DNA from: Bacteroidetes bacterium 46-16
Lineage (GTDB): Bacteria > Bacteroidota > Bacteroidia > Chitinophagales > Chitinophagaceae
NCBI GenBank assembly: GCA_001897835.1
Contig: MKUN01000029.1
Coordinates: 228,439-292,438, forward strand
Length of the DNA stretch: 64,000 nucleotides
Reading direction: 5' to 3'
Shown here one piece after another: positions 34,408 through 44,751 of this stretch. The position numbers were made by a program, and so were the translations under genes. The number at the start of each line of letters is the position of its first letter. The stretch's first letter is position 1. The notes below the pieces were generated by a model. That model had not been told where the DNA came from. It saw only the letters and a program-made list of their open reading frames with translations, and made no database searches.

Positions 34408-35709
34408 CTATTGCACTAGTTTATTCTCAAGTTCCAGGACTATCGTCTCGTTCACTTTAAGATTATACGCAGCAGTATAAAGTGCTATCAGTGCTTGCGT
34501 ATAGCTATTTTCAGCCTCACGGGCCTCAAGCGTGGTGCCTGCCCCCACTTTAAATCGTGCTTCCTGCACATCCAGGTTCTCTTTCGCATACTTAATGTTA
34601 TCGTACTGCAGGCGGTATGCTGCCACTGCTACTTCATAATTGCGCCATGCACTACGGTAATGATTATTCAGCACGGTCCTTTGTTTCTCATACAGCAGTT
34701 CATCACGCATACTTTGCAACGCCGCTACCTTTATCTGCCTGTTGATATTGCCTCCCTGGAATAAAGGTATACTGATGCCCGCCGTACCGGAAGGCCCGTA
34801 GCTACGGCCAAACAGCAAGAAGCCAGTTGCGCTCCTGCTGTAATTATAGTAGTACCCACCATTGATACTCAGCACCGGCAGACGGTAGCTTTTAGCGATG
34901 CGCTCATTCAGTTTTGACACATCGGCACTGCGCCTGTAAATGCTGAGTGACAGGTTAACATCCTCAAGCAATTGCCGGTCAGCAGGTTCCAGGGCCGTAT
35001 TAAGTACCAGGCTATCATCTAAGATATAAGTAGTGTATTGTTCAGCACCGATCAGTACGTTCAACGAATCAAAGGATTGCGTGATATTCGCCTCCTGGGC
35101 CAGTGAGTCTGCCTGCCTTGCATTATAATCTACACGTGCCTGCAGGTAGTCTGTTTTTGGTGAGGCTCCGGTCTCAAATTTCGCTTTCGAAATGTCCATC
35201 CGCAACCTGGCCAGCGCAGCAGCCGTATCTACAGCAATAAGTTGCTTTTGCTGCCATAGTACCTGTGCATATACCTGTATCACACGCGAAACGGTGGCTT
35301 GCAGTTGCAACCTGAATTGTTCATTCCCGGCCAGCTCTTCAATATCCAGTTGTTTTTTCACCAGGAACATACGTCCGCCATCAAATAAGGTCCAGCCCAG
35401 TGTGGCCGATGCGCTGTAGTTATACGTTTTGGCGGCAGCATTGTCTTGTGTCTCACCGTTCACCAGCTTGTTGTGCGTGTTGTAATCGCTGCCACCCAGG
35501 GTGCCGTTCAGGTTTATATTGGGCAGCATACCGGCATTGCCTATAGTATTGTTAGCCTTTGCCTGCTTTGCAGAGGCATCTGCTATGCGCACATCGTAAT
35601 TATACTGCAGGGCACGGTTTACCGCATCTTGCAGGCTGAGGCGTTCCTGCGCGGTAACCCTTATTACACAGCAGCCCAATGATAATATTATCGTGAGTCG
35701 TTTTAGCAT
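34408..35709 (-). CDS. TolC-family outer-membrane efflux protein
   Basis: 433 residues with a signal peptide (cleavage after VTAQ). Two outer-membrane efflux protein repeats are visible, each with long amphipathic helices: LSLQDAVNRALQYNYDVRIADASAKQAKAN at the start and RSAWRNYEVAVAAYRLQYDNIKYAKENLDVQEARFKVGAGT-LEAREAENSYTQALIALYTAAYN towards the end. It forms the outer-membrane exit duct. The start codon directly follows the stop of the RND pump gene (TAAATG), so the two are translated as one unit. Confidence 0.92.
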   Translation of the reverse strand: MLKRLTIILSLGCCVIRVTAQERLSLQDAVNRALQYNYDVRIADASAKQAKANNTIGNAGMLPNINLNGTLGGSDYNTHNKLVNGETQDNAAAKTYNYSASATLGWTLFDGGRMFLVKKQLDIEELAGNEQFRLQLQATVSRVIQVYAQVLWQQKQLIAVDTAAALARLRMDISKAKFETGASPKTDYLQARVDYNARQADSLAQEANITQSFDSLNVLIGAEQYTTYILDDSLVLNTALEPADRQLLEDVNLSLSIYRRSADVSKLNERIAKSYRLPVLSINGGYYYNYSRSATGFLLFGRSYGPSGTAGISIPLFQGGNINRQIKVAALQSMRDELLYEKQRTVLNNHYRSAWRNYEVAVAAYRLQYDNIKYAKENLDVQEARFKVGAGTTLEAREAENSYTQALIALYTAAYNLKVNETIVLELENKLVQ

Positions 35710-38700
35710 TTACTCATCCAGTTTTTCTATTGCGGTAGGGGTTATATCCCTTCTGCGCGACAGGTAAGTATATATAACAGGCACTATAAATAATGAAAGT
35801 ACTAAAGAGAACAGTACGCCCCCCACTATTACGATACCCAGTGGCATACGGCTTGTTGATGCGGCCCCTAAAGACAGGGCCAGGGGTAAGGCCCCGAATA
35901 TCATGGCCAGGCTGGTCATCAATATAGGACGAAGACGCATCGAAGCCGCGTAAACCGCTGAATCCATCTTGGAGCTGCCCTTATCCCGCACATGATTAGC
36001 ATATTCCACGATAAGGATGCCATTCTTGGTCACCAGGCCTATAAGCATGATCATACCTATCTGTGAGAATATATTCAGGGTTTGGCCGAACAGCCAAAGG
36101 GATAATATGGCGCCTGCTATGGCAAGAGGCACAGTGAACATGATAATGAACGGATCGATAAAGCTCTCAAACTGTGCAGCAAGTATCAGGTAAATGAGTA
36201 TCAATGCGAGGATAAAGGCAAAAGAGGTGTTAGAAGAGCTTTCAGCATAGTCGAGCGAAGAGCCGGAGAGCGTATGCGAGAATGATTCATCAATTTTCTT
36301 CTCCTTTACCAGCTTATCGTATATACCCTGCATAGCTGCTATCCCATCACCGATCGTTTTACCGGGAGCAAGGTTAGCCGATATCGTTGCCGACTTATAA
36401 CGGTTGAAATGATATATCTGTGAGGGGCTGGTCGTTTCGCTCAGGTTCACCAGGTTATCCAGCGATACCTGCTGGCCACCTGCCGTACGCACATAAATGC
36501 TTTTCAGGTCCACAGGGGCTTCCCTGTTGGCCCGGTACACTTGTCCTATAACCTGGTATTGCTTGCCATTCATGGTGAAATAGCCCATGCGGCTATTGCT
36601 CAGCGCCAGTTGCAGCGCCTGCGATACATCGCCCACTGAAATGCCCAGTTGCGATGCTTTTGCACGGTCTATGGTTACGGCAAGCTGTGGGGTATTGAAC
36701 TTAAGGTCTGCATCCACCCCCTGGAACACAGGATTTTTATTTGCCTCATCGAGGAAGTCCGGTAATACCTTAGCCAGCTTTTCGAAGTTGATGTTCTGCA
36801 GCACATATACTATAGGGAACTGGCTGCCACCATGCTTTACCGATATGGTTTGCTCCTGTATCGCAAAGGCCTTGCCGAAATTCAATTTCTGGAAATTCCG
36901 GTTCGCTATCTGCGCTATATCGGCCTGGCTGCGTTCCCTTTTATCCGGGTCACTCAGTCGCACAAAGCCACGGCCAAGGTTTACAGCGCCCGTACCGGTA
37001 AAGCCCGGTGCAGTGATCGCCAGTATGGCTTCCCGTTCGGGGATACTATCTATAAGCAACTGTGTTATCTGGTCCATATAGCCTTCCATTGCATCATAAG
37101 AGGTACCCTCAGGAGCAATGGCAGAGAACGATATACGGCTGCGATCTTCGAGCGGGGCCAGCTCGCTTTGCAGTCCCCCACCTATTAAAAATATAATGAC
37201 AAAGCAAACAGCAATGGCAGCCAGCGCCATCCACCTGCGGCCCATTACCCATGTAAGCGCCTTTTTATAATTACGCTCCAGGCCTTCAAAGAAAGGCTCT
37301 GTCCGGATGTAAAAACGTGAGCGTGTATGTGTATTTCGGGTGAGGAACACATTCAGCACAGGTGTGAGTGTGAGCGACACAAAAGCCGATATAAGCACCG
37401 CACCTGCCACCACGATACCAAACTCGCGGAACAGGCGGCCTGTAAACCCTTGCAGGAACACTATGGGAAGAAAGACCACAGCCAGTGTAATAGAAGTAGA
37501 GATGACTGCAAAATAGATCTCTTCACTACCCTCCTTCGCAGCACGGTGTTTATCCATCCCCTGTTCTATCTTCTTATATATATTTTCCGTCACCACGATA
37601 CCGTCATCCACCACAAGGCCTGTAGCCAGTACTATGGCCAGCAGGGTAAGGATATTGATGGTAAAGCCCATCATGTACATAATAAAGAAGGCACCTATAA
37701 GACTCACAGGTATATCTATCAGCGGGCGGATAGCGATCAGCCAGTCGCGGAAAAAGAGATAAATGATCAGGATAACCAAAGAGAAGGCTACGATCAGGGT
37801 CTCTTCAACCTCTGTTATCGATTTTTTAATAAATATGGTATGATCTATCGCAATATTCAGCTTGATGTCCTTAGGTACATCTCTTTTTATCTGCTCAAAA
37901 CGCTTATAAAACTCGTCGGCTATCGAAACATAATTGGCACCGGGCTGCGGAACCAGCGCCAGGGCTATCATTACCGTGCCACTTTCTTTTAATATTGTTT
38001 CCTCGTTCTCCGGCCCCAGTACAGCCTCACCTACATCTTTAAGGTGTATATCGGTGCTGTCTACATTTTTAATAATAAGGTTATTGAAATCGTCTTCCGT
38101 ATTCAGCTTGCCAAATGTGCGGATGGTAAGTTCAGTCTGTGAGCCGCTCAGTTTACCGGCAGGCAGCTCAACGTTCTGCTTGTTAAGCGCGCTCTGTATA
38201 TCCTGGAAGGTGATATTGTAGCCGGCCATCCTCACAGGATCCAGCCAGAGGCGCATGGAATAACGCCGCTGCCCCCATATCTGTATGCTGCTTACACCGG
38301 GTATGGTTTGCAGGCGTTCCTGCAGTACATTCTCCCCATAGTCCGATAACTGCATGGCATTTCGGGTATCACTCTGCACGGTCATCGATATGATGGCCGA
38401 CGAGTTGGCATCAGCCTTCGATACCACCGGTGGTGCATCTATATCCTGCGGCAGGTTACGCACAGCCTGCGACACCTTATCACGCACATCATTGGCCGCA
38501 GCTTCAAGGTCGGTGTTCAGGTCAAATTCTACCGTGATATTACTGGTACCCAGTGAGCTTGAGGAAGATATGTTCTTGATCCCTGCAATACCGTTTATCG
38601 ATTTTTCCAGGGGTTCTGTGATCTGCGATTCTATCACATCGGGGTTGGCCCCGGCATACGAGGTACGCACGCTGATGATAGGAGGGTCGATAGACGGGTA

Positions 38701-38808
38701 ATCCCGGACACCCAGGAATTTAAACCCGATTACACCAAAAACAACAATGATAATGTTCAGCACGATGGCCATTACTGGACGTCGAAGCGATATGGAAGGC
38801 AGGCTCAT
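35710..38808 (-). CDS. RND-family efflux permease (AcrB/MexB type)
   Basis: 1032 residues, the full HAE1-family length with 12 membrane segments and two large periplasmic loops. The proton-relay Asp pair is in [16 protein letters not shown] (TM4), preceded by the R-R/P-V-MA start [18 protein letters not shown]. Motifs [11 protein letters not shown] and [13 protein letters not shown] are also typical. It exports drugs or lipids with the TolC-like protein. The periplasmic adaptor (MFP/HlyD-like) gene normally in such operons is missing; upstream is superoxide dismutase on the other strand. Confidence 0.94.
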   Translation of the reverse strand: MSLPSISLRRPVMAIVLNIIIVVFGVIGFKFLGVRDYPSIDPPIISVRTSYAGANPDVIESQITEPLEKSINGIAGIKNISSSSSLGTSNITVEFDLNTDLEAAANDVRDKVSQAVRNLPQDIDAPPVVSKADANSSAIISMTVQSDTRNAMQLSDYGENVLQERLQTIPGVSSIQIWGQRRYSMRLWLDPVRMAGYNITFQDIQSALNKQNVELPAGKLSGSQTELTIRTFGKLNTEDDFNNLIIKNVDSTDIHLKDVGEAVLGPENEETILKESGTVMIALALVPQPGANYVSIADEFYKRFEQIKRDVPKDIKLNIAIDHTIFIKKSITEVEETLIVAFSLVILIIYLFFRDWLIAIRPLIDIPVSLIGAFFIMYMMGFTINILTLLAIVLATGLVVDDGIVVTENIYKKIEQGMDKHRAAKEGSEEIYFAVISTSITLAVVFLPIVFLQGFTGRLFREFGIVVAGAVLISAFVSLTLTPVLNVFLTRNTHTRSRFYIRTEPFFEGLERNYKKALTWVMGRRWMALAAIAVCFVIIFLIGGGLQSELAPLEDRSRISFSAIAPEGTSYDAMEGYMDQITQLLIDSIPEREAILAITAPGFTGTGAVNLGRGFVRLSDPDKRERSQADIAQIANRNFQKLNFGKAFAIQEQTISVKHGGSQFPIVYVLQNINFEKLAKVLPDFLDEANKNPVFQGVDADLKFNTPQLAVTIDRAKASQLGISVGDVSQALQLALSNSRMGYFTMNGKQYQVIGQVYRANREAPVDLKSIYVRTAGGQQVSLDNLVNLSETTSPSQIYHFNRYKSATISANLAPGKTIGDGIAAMQGIYDKLVKEKKIDESFSHTLSGSSLDYAESSSNTSFAFILALILIYLILAAQFESFIDPFIIMFTVPLAIAGAILSLWLFGQTLNIFSQIGMIMLIGLVTKNGILIVEYANHVRDKGSSKMDSAVYAASMRLRPILMTSLAMIFGALPLALSLGAASTSRMPLGIVIVGGVLFSLVLSLFIVPVIYTYLSRRRDITPTAIEKLDE

Positions 38809-38833
38809 TCAGTCTCTTTTCGAAAAGTGCTGT

Positions 38834-38841
38834 CAAATATA
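38834..38841 (-). promoter_or_regulatory. Candidate -7 box of the RND operon
   Basis: TATATTTG on the minus strand matches TAnnTTTG and lies 25 bp upstream of the RND start codon. A CAAA (TTTG on minus) is found 15 bp further out, which is shorter than the usual spacing. Confidence 0.35.
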
Positions 38842-38989
38842 CCGATATAAAGTACCCAAAAACCAGCGTTCATAGCCCTATGAAGATACTAAACTATAAG
38901 CGGCTGCAAATGAAACACATAGTAAGCCTGAGCGCCACAATCAATTTCTCTATGGCACTATTTTATTTTATTATTAACAAACTGCCTTA

Positions 38990-39021
38990 TTTGGGCTTTC
39001 AATTCAGTAGGTTTAACTTTG
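38990..39021 (+). promoter_or_regulatory. Bacteroidota-type promoter of superoxide dismutase
   Basis: TTTG at 38990-38993 and TAACTTTG at 39014-39021 are 20 bp apart, an excellent match to the TTTG / TAnnTTTG promoter of the phylum. Transcription would begin near 39028, leaving a leader of about 23 bases before the ATG at 39051. This also supports that ATG over earlier in-frame ones. Confidence 0.65.
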
Positions 39022-39050
39022 ACATCCTAACAATAAAAATTAAAACAATT

Positions 39051-39656
39051 ATGCCACATTCACTCCCTCCTTTAAATTATGCTTTCGACGCGCTCGAACC
39101 ACATATAGATGCACAAACCATGGAGATACACCATGACAAGCACCATGCTGCTTATGTGAATAACCTGAATAAGGCGCTTGATGGTACTGATGGCGAAGGC
39201 AAAACACTCGAAGAACTGATGGCTAACATCTCTGCCTATCCTATGGCAGTACGTAACAACGGTGGCGGTCATTACAATCATACTTTATTCTGGACTGTAC
39301 TTAGCCCCAATGGCGGCGGTGCACCCTCAGGCGACCTGGCCACAGCTATCAACGATGCTTTCGGCTCATTCGACGCACTGAAAGAAAAAATGAATACAGC
39401 AGGTGCCACACGCTTCGGTAGCGGCTGGGCATGGCTTATCGTTAAAGACGGCAAACTCGAAGTATGCTCTACACCCAACCAGGACAATCCTCTTATGGAT
39501 ATAGCGGATATACAGGGCCACCCGATACTGGGTATCGATGTATGGGAACATGCATACTACCTCAAATACCAGAACAAACGCCCGGATTACCTTACCAATA
39601 TCTGGAACGTGATCAACTGGGAAGAAGTTAGCCGTCGTTACAAGGCTGCACTCTAG
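39051..39656 (+). CDS. Superoxide dismutase (Fe/Mn family)
   Basis: 201 residues from the ATG at 39051. The frame is open for 57 more codons, but they precede the promoter and have no homology. Metal ligands: His27 in [10 protein letters not shown], a second His in [11 protein letters not shown], and Asp and His in [13 protein letters not shown]. The GGAPSGDL and [10 protein letters not shown] stretches are typical. The enzyme converts superoxide to oxygen and hydrogen peroxide. No signal peptide, so it is cytoplasmic. Metal preference (Fe, Mn or cambialistic) cannot be fixed from sequence by eye. Confidence 0.95.
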   Translation: MPHSLPPLNYAFDALEPHIDAQTMEIHHDKHHAAYVNNLNKALDGTDGEGKTLEELMANISAYPMAVRNNGGGHYNHTLFWTVLSPNGGGAPSGDLATAINDAFGSFDALKEKMNTAGATRFGSGWAWLIVKDGKLEVCSTPNQDNPLMDIADIQGHPILGIDVWEHAYYLKYQNKRPDYLTNIWNVINWEEVSRRYKAAL

Positions 39657-39680
39657 TACAGTGCATCCCAATGATATTTA

Positions 39681-39708
39681 AAACCACTGCAATGCAGTGG
39701 TTTTTTTA
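39681..39708 (+). terminator. Terminator after superoxide dismutase
   Basis: A 10-bp stem AAACCACTGC / GCAGTGGTTT with loop AAT runs into seven T residues, 24 bp after the stop. Confidence 0.88.
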
Positions 39709-39758
39709 TTTCCCATACAATAACACTGATAATCAACCGTTTAAGTTGAAACTTTTTT

Positions 39759-40427
39759 ATGAAAAAACTGCTTTGGGTCATTTTATCCTACTTATGTGTT
39801 ACGGGCGTAGGCGCGCAGGAAACTTCAAAGTTTGCTGAGCTTGGCCTGATGGGCGAAACAAATATTGCAGGCAACGCGAGTGGTCAAACCTCGCTTGCCG
39901 GTATCCAGTTCAAGCACTTTGGGAAAAAGAATATCGGTTACCGGGTATTTGCAGGTTATGGCGAAGTACAGGAATATAATTTTAGCAATATCTACTTTTC
40001 TGCGGGCGACACTTCGGTCGAAAAACACAGCTCACTTCGGGTTAGCATGCCTATGGTAGGGGCAGGCATTGAAGGGCAGCATCTACTTTACAAACACGTG
40101 TATATGTTTGCCGCATTTGAATTAAGGGCAGGCTATGGAAATGGCACTATAGATACCGCTATCACACAACACTATCCCGACCTTGACCCCAATCATGGCA
40201 ATTCTTATGTAGAATCCGGAACGGGTAACCGGGGGCCAAAGGCCAATATGCTTTTGGTAGGATTGGCCCCCTCGGTAGGTATCAAATTCAGGTTTAGAAA
40301 AATAGTATTGGGTACTGAATTTTCAAACCTTAGCTCATATCGCGCATCATCGGGTAATATCGGCAGCAATTTCGATCTCGACCTGGGGAGGATCAACCAG
40401 CGCTTCTTCCTGCACTACGTCTTTTAA
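39759..40427 (+). CDS. Putative outer-membrane beta-barrel protein
   Basis: 222 residues with signal peptide MKKLLWVILSYLCVTGVGAQ. The mature chain alternates polar and hydrophobic residues in strand-length blocks (AELGLMGETNIAG, NIGYRVFAGYGEVQEYNF, VYMFAAFELRAGYG, MLLVGLAPSVGIKFRF, KIVLGTEFSNLSSY) and ends FFLHYVF with a terminal Phe, as in small outer-membrane barrels. No specific family is recognised. Its stop overlaps the stop of the convergent cytochrome gene by 4 bp. Confidence 0.65.
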   Translation: MKKLLWVILSYLCVTGVGAQETSKFAELGLMGETNIAGNASGQTSLAGIQFKHFGKKNIGYRVFAGYGEVQEYNFSNIYFSAGDTSVEKHSSLRVSMPMVGAGIEGQHLLYKHVYMFAAFELRAGYGNGTIDTAITQHYPDLDPNHGNSYVESGTGNRGPKANMLLVGLAPSVGIKFRFRKIVLGTEFSNLSSYRASSGNIGSNFDLDLGRINQRFFLHYVF

Positions 40428-42373
40428 AAATTCGCAAGATCGGCCAGCATAGCTTTGGCCTGTGCATTTTCAGGGTGCTTTTTCAGCAGGTGTTGCAGGC
40501 ACTTTTTCGCCCTGTCGTTCTGCTGGTTATTGTGGTAGTACACTGCCAGGTTGATCAAGGTCTGCTCATGGTCGGGGTCCAGTTCATTCGCATGTTGCAG
40601 GTAGTTATAGGCCATGGTGTTATTACCTTCCTGCATATACAGGAAACCGAGATTGGTATTGGCGCTCGCATAATCGGGGTTCTCCCCTACTATGAAGGTA
40701 AATACCTGCTTGGCATCTTCCAGCCGGTGCATGGCCAGTAAACAGGTACCGTATTTGTTCTGGAAGTCGAGGGAGTATTTCCATATTTCCGTAGCACGGC
40801 GGTACCAGGGCAGCGCCTTGTCAAAAGCCTGCATCGTGAAATAAGCTTCACCGGCACGATATGCCGTCCAGGCATCATGTACATCAGCAGGCTGCAATTG
40901 CCCGGCATATTCGGCCACCTTCTGAAAATCATCAAGCAGGTAATATACCCGTATGTAATCCCTGTTCTGCTTTTGCTTTGCCTCCATGTCACTCTGTTTA
41001 CCCAGGTAGGCCAGCGCAGAGTCAAGTAAACCTTTGTTCTGGTTATATCGCTCATAAAATTCCATATAGCCCCTCGCTATCGTAATGGCATCCACATCCT
41101 TATTATTAAAACATTTGATACCCAGGAAGGCCGTTATCTTTTTTTCCATGGTATCGGTAAGGGGGCGCTTCCGTATATAGTGGTCGGTCACGGCCACATG
41201 GGGTATATCTATACTGCCATTATGCGGCATATGGCAGCTAATACAATCATTATTTTTTGCAGCCCTTATTTCCGGCTTTTCGCTACACTGCTGCTGGCTG
41301 GCAGCCCCGTGGCAGTTCATACAGGCACTGATAAAATGAGTTCTCGGCGTCACCTTCACGCTGATGTGCGGATTATGGCAGGTAATGCAGCTCATCTTTT
41401 GCGATTCCACGTAGCAGCGGCTTTTTTTCATACGCTCCACATGCGACGCCATGATCATCTTATCGCGCGCACCCTCATACTCGGGCATGAACACATTCAT
41501 TACTTCAGAAAGGTGCATACCCGGCCTGAAATCGAAAAAGGTCTTGCCGTCGTTCAGTACGGCAATGCCCTGAAGGTGGCAGCGCTGGCATACATTGTTC
41601 TGTAATTCGGTCGATAGCCTGCGGGGATTGACAATACTATAGTCGGGCCCCTTCGAGGTATCCACAATATCGCCAGCCTGCTTGGCAGCTACATGCAGGC
41701 TGCCCGGCCCGTGGCAGCGCTCACAGTCAATGCCGGTCTTTACACTGATGTATTTGTTCTGGCTGTTCGCCACGAAATCGGGATAACCATTATGACAACT
41801 CATGCATTCGATCTCTATCATGCGACCGAAACGGCTGCTGGCCCCTTTCTCAAAACCGGGGGCAAGGTCCCACTGGTGTTTCTGGGTATAAAAAGTTACA
41901 GGCGCCTGGTAGAAATAGCCATTCTTATCGAACATATGCGAATTGGTATGCTGCCCTGAACCAACAATGTAGTCGATGCGCTGTATGCGTTTATGCACCG
42001 TGTCTTTTCCTTCAGTGCGGAATTCCATCACGTACAGGCTATCATTCTGCCAGTAGGGTTTGTAATAGAAGTCAAGGTCTTTATCATATACCAATGCATG
42101 TGCCGGCGAAAAATCGGCTGCCGACTTTTGCCGTGTCGCATGGTCGAATGACTGGCCCATACCCGTTTGTATAAAAGTCTGGTACACACTCTCGTGGCAG
42201 GTGCGGCATTGCTGCATACCCACATAGTGGGCACTGCTGTCATATACATTCTTCCATGGCGAGCCTGCAATGTTTTCCGTACTGCTCTTAGGACTGTTGC
42301 AATAGAAGGCAGGCAGCGTAAGCGCTACCAGCAATAACAAGAGCAATATGTTGCGAAGGGAACGCGAAGACAT
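40424..42373 (-). CDS. Seven-heme c-type cytochrome fused to TPR repeats
   Basis: 649 residues. An N-terminal hydrophobic segment (residues 10-22) ends near Cys25, possibly a lipid anchor although the lipobox is atypical. Seven CxxCH heme-binding motifs start at Cys56, 190, 217, 262, 329, 351 and 377, giving a cytochrome c554-like multiheme region. Residues about 490-649 form several tetratricopeptide repeats (AYRAGEAYFTMQAFDKALPWYRRA, ANTNLGFLYMQEGNNTMAYNYLQHA, TLINLAVYYHNNQQNDRAKKCL). It is likely a periplasmic or surface electron carrier with a protein-binding tail. No reductase partner is adjacent. Confidence 0.85.
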   Translation of the reverse strand: MSSRSLRNILLLLLLVALTLPAFYCNSPKSSTENIAGSPWKNVYDSSAHYVGMQQCRTCHESVYQTFIQTGMGQSFDHATRQKSAADFSPAHALVYDKDLDFYYKPYWQNDSLYVMEFRTEGKDTVHKRIQRIDYIVGSGQHTNSHMFDKNGYFYQAPVTFYTQKHQWDLAPGFEKGASSRFGRMIEIECMSCHNGYPDFVANSQNKYISVKTGIDCERCHGPGSLHVAAKQAGDIVDTSKGPDYSIVNPRRLSTELQNNVCQRCHLQGIAVLNDGKTFFDFRPGMHLSEVMNVFMPEYEGARDKMIMASHVERMKKSRCYVESQKMSCITCHNPHISVKVTPRTHFISACMNCHGAASQQQCSEKPEIRAAKNNDCISCHMPHNGSIDIPHVAVTDHYIRKRPLTDTMEKKITAFLGIKCFNNKDVDAITIARGYMEFYERYNQNKGLLDSALAYLGKQSDMEAKQKQNRDYIRVYYLLDDFQKVAEYAGQLQPADVHDAWTAYRAGEAYFTMQAFDKALPWYRRATEIWKYSLDFQNKYGTCLLAMHRLEDAKQVFTFIVGENPDYASANTNLGFLYMQEGNNTMAYNYLQHANELDPDHEQTLINLAVYYHNNQQNDRAKKCLQHLLKKHPENAQAKAMLADLANF

Positions 42374-42476
42374 TGGTCTAAAATTAAGGTAAATTCAAAA
42401 ATCGATAGCTAAATACTGATAACAACCTGGCAACGGCCTATATTTTCCATTTCAGGGCTAAAAATAATACCTTAGC

Positions 42477-43031
42477 ATGATGCAAAATATCCATAGGACA
42501 ATATTAAGCTGCATTGCTTGTTTTGTATTTAGTGCAAATGCCCTCGCGCAGCAAAATAATGGGCCGCTTGCTGTTCCCTTTGGGCTGTACAGGGATTCGG
42601 TTAAGGCCATCCTGTTAAGGCAAAACTGCGTGCAAGGCTTTGAAAGCAATTCTTACGATAATCATTACTACGTTAATTATAAGAACTTCTATCATTCAGG
42701 CGACTCATGCAGCCTCTTCCTGACCTTTTACAAAAATAAATTTGCAGGCTACCTTATCGCCGACTACGACCAAAAGAAACAGGCAAAGAGCACCTTTAAA
42801 CACCTCAAAAAAGACATGAAGCACCAGTATGGCAAACCTGCTGCGGGCAACAATACTTCGGAACGTAAAACACTCACCTGGACACTAACACCTGCAGATG
42901 ATACCAGCCCCAAAGAGGTAAGTATAGAAATGGTAACTACCAGTGGTAACGACCCGGAGATACTGGAACAATATATATGCAAAGAGGAATACGAATGGCG
43001 ACAGGCAAATCCGGGCCAAAAAATGGACTGA
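42477..43031 (+). CDS. Secreted protein of unknown function
   Basis: 184 residues with a signal peptide ending near ALAQ (residue 25). The mature part (GPLAVPFGLYRDSVKAILLRQNC, SDNHYYVNYKNF-like strands, GYLIADYDQKKQAKSTFKHLKKDMKHQYG) looks like a small mixed alpha/beta domain in which a short protein of the form PFGLYRD-VKAIL is followed by paired strands, resembling other uncharacterised Bacteroidota exported proteins. Two cysteines (C46 area and C72 area) may pair. No motif supports a function. Confidence 0.55.
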   Translation: MMQNIHRTILSCIACFVFSANALAQQNNGPLAVPFGLYRDSVKAILLRQNCVQGFESNSYDNHYYVNYKNFYHSGDSCSLFLTFYKNKFAGYLIADYDQKKQAKSTFKHLKKDMKHQYGKPAAGNNTSERKTLTWTLTPADDTSPKEVSIEMVTTSGNDPEILEQYICKEEYEWRQANPGQKMD

Positions 43032-43075
43032 TACTATTTTAAATAGATCGCAGACCGGATTGAAACAGGTAGGAT

Positions 43076-43267
43076 CTATTCGGCTACATTTTTTCGCAAA
43101 CTATCTTCGATACGATATTCTTCTAGGCGAAGATCGATAAGTTTCTTTTGCCACTCGGGAATGTCCAGGTGCAGCTCTTCTGCCAGGTTATTCCATTCTT
43201 CAATAGGTATAAATACACCTATAGGATTACCCAGGTTATCATAAGTATATTGAGGATTGATGCTCAT
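43076..43267 (-). CDS. Small antitoxin-like protein without a toxin partner
   Basis: 63 residues. INPQYTYDNLGNPIGVFIPIEEWNNLAEEL resembles the N-terminal DNA-binding part of Bacteroidota antitoxins of the YefM/Phd-like kind (N-P-x-Y-x-x-D-x-x-G-x-x-I-x-V-x-x-P-I-x-E-W). The rest is a charged helix that in pairs wraps the toxin. No RelE/ParE-type toxin gene lies next to it: tyrS follows on one side and a convergent gene on the other. It may be an orphan antitoxin or a small regulator. Confidence 0.55.
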   Translation of the reverse strand: MSINPQYTYDNLGNPIGVFIPIEEWNNLAEELHLDIPEWQKKLIDLRLEEYRIEDSLRKNVAE

Positions 43268-43290
43268 CTTGTAAAGTTACAAATAACCTG

Positions 43291-44568
43291 TTAGTTAAAT
43301 ATTGCCAACGTATAATTGCTCTTCCCTTTCTGTACCAGCATGTAGCGCTCATTGAGCAGGTGTTCAGCCTTAAGTTTATGATCGATACCGGGCACTTTCT
43401 CCTTATTGATACTTACGCCGCCATTCTGTACCATCTTGCGCGCCTCCCCTTTCGAAGTGAACACGCCGCTTTCGGCAAGGAAAGTGAGCAGGTCCACTCC
43501 ATCATTCAATGCGTCTTTGCTGCCCGTCACCTGCGGCACACCATCCATTACCTCAAGCAATTGTTTTTCATTCAGTGAGCGCAGTGCATCAACGGTCGAT
43601 TGGCCAAATAGTATCTCAGAAGCTTTTTGTGCGAACTCCAGGTCTTCTTTGCTATGCACCAGGATGGTCATCTCTTCGGCCAGTGCCTTTTGCAGCTTGC
43701 GCAGGTGGGGTACTGTGCTGTGCTCTTCAACCAGCGTCTTTATTTCTTCCACGCTGCGAAAAGAGAAATTGTAGGACATCTTTGCAGCATCATCATCGGG
43801 CAGCTTCAGCCAGAATTGGTAGAATTGATACGGTGATGTACGTTCCGGGTCGAGCCATACATTACCGCTCTCCGACTTACCGAATTTGCTGCCATCACTT
43901 TTGGTGATCAGCTTACAGGTGAATGCAAATGCCTCGCCCCCGCCTTTACGGCGTATCAGCTCGGTACCGGTCACTATATTGCCCCATTGGTCAGCACCGC
44001 CCATTTGCAGCTTTACATTATTATTATTGTACAGGTAGTAGAAATCATAGCCCTGTATCAACTGATACGTAAACTCTGTAAAAGACAATCCCGTTTCGAG
44101 GCGTTTCTGTACAGAGTCTTTCGAAAGCATATAATTGATGGTGATGTGCTTGCCTACATCACGTATAAAATCAAGGAAGCTGAAATCTTTGAACCAGTCA
44201 TAGTTGTTCACCATCACCGCGCCATTCGGCTTAGCAGGATCGAAATCAAGAAACTTTTCCAGTTGCTTGCGCTGGCAGGCACAGTTATGTGCTATAGTGT
44301 CCATATCCAGCAGGTTACGCTCAGCCGATTTACCCGACGGATCACCGATCATGCCCGTAGCGCCACCCACAAGAGCATAAGGTTTGTGGCCCGCACGCTG
44401 CAGGCGCATAAGCAGCGATATAGGTAACAAGTTGCCTACATGCAGGCTATCGGCTGTAGGGTCGAAGCCTACGTAGGCCGAGGTCATTTCTTTAAGCAGT
44501 TGCTCTTCGGTGCCCGGCATAATGTCCTGTACCAGGTTGCGGGCCTGTAAATCAGCTATCAGGTTCAT
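43291..44568 (-). CDS. tyrS: Tyrosyl-tRNA synthetase
   Basis: 425 residues from the ATG at 44568; the frame runs three codons further to a TTG. Class I features: the HIGH-like HVGNL in [12 protein letters not shown] and the KMSKS-like KFGKS in [17 protein letters not shown]. The tyrosine pocket [13 protein letters not shown] and GGADQWGNI are present. The C-terminal S4-like RNA-binding domain contains [24 protein letters not shown]. It charges tRNA-Tyr. Confidence 0.96.
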   Translation of the reverse strand: MNLIADLQARNLVQDIMPGTEEQLLKEMTSAYVGFDPTADSLHVGNLLPISLLMRLQRAGHKPYALVGGATGMIGDPSGKSAERNLLDMDTIAHNCACQRKQLEKFLDFDPAKPNGAVMVNNYDWFKDFSFLDFIRDVGKHITINYMLSKDSVQKRLETGLSFTEFTYQLIQGYDFYYLYNNNNVKLQMGGADQWGNIVTGTELIRRKGGGEAFAFTCKLITKSDGSKFGKSESGNVWLDPERTSPYQFYQFWLKLPDDDAAKMSYNFSFRSVEEIKTLVEEHSTVPHLRKLQKALAEEMTILVHSKEDLEFAQKASEILFGQSTVDALRSLNEKQLLEVMDGVPQVTGSKDALNDGVDLLTFLAESGVFTSKGEARKMVQNGGVSINKEKVPGIDHKLKAEHLLNERYMLVQKGKSNYTLAIFN

Positions 44569-44751
44569 TTGCAACAAAAATAGGATAATGGCTCAATTGC
44601 TCAATACTCAATTGCCCAATTAATGTGAATATAGCTAATGTACAGGCATGGGAAACATTATAAATTAACCCTTCTTATAGTGGTAATAAAGAGTTTAAAA
44701 GCCCTTCGGGGATAATGTATTAACTTTATAAGCCATTGACGAATAAGTGGA

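Noticed and set aside
38880..39050. N-terminal extension of the superoxide dismutase frame
   Set aside because: It contains the promoter for the gene and has no resemblance to superoxide dismutase; the ATG at 39051 fits the usual length.
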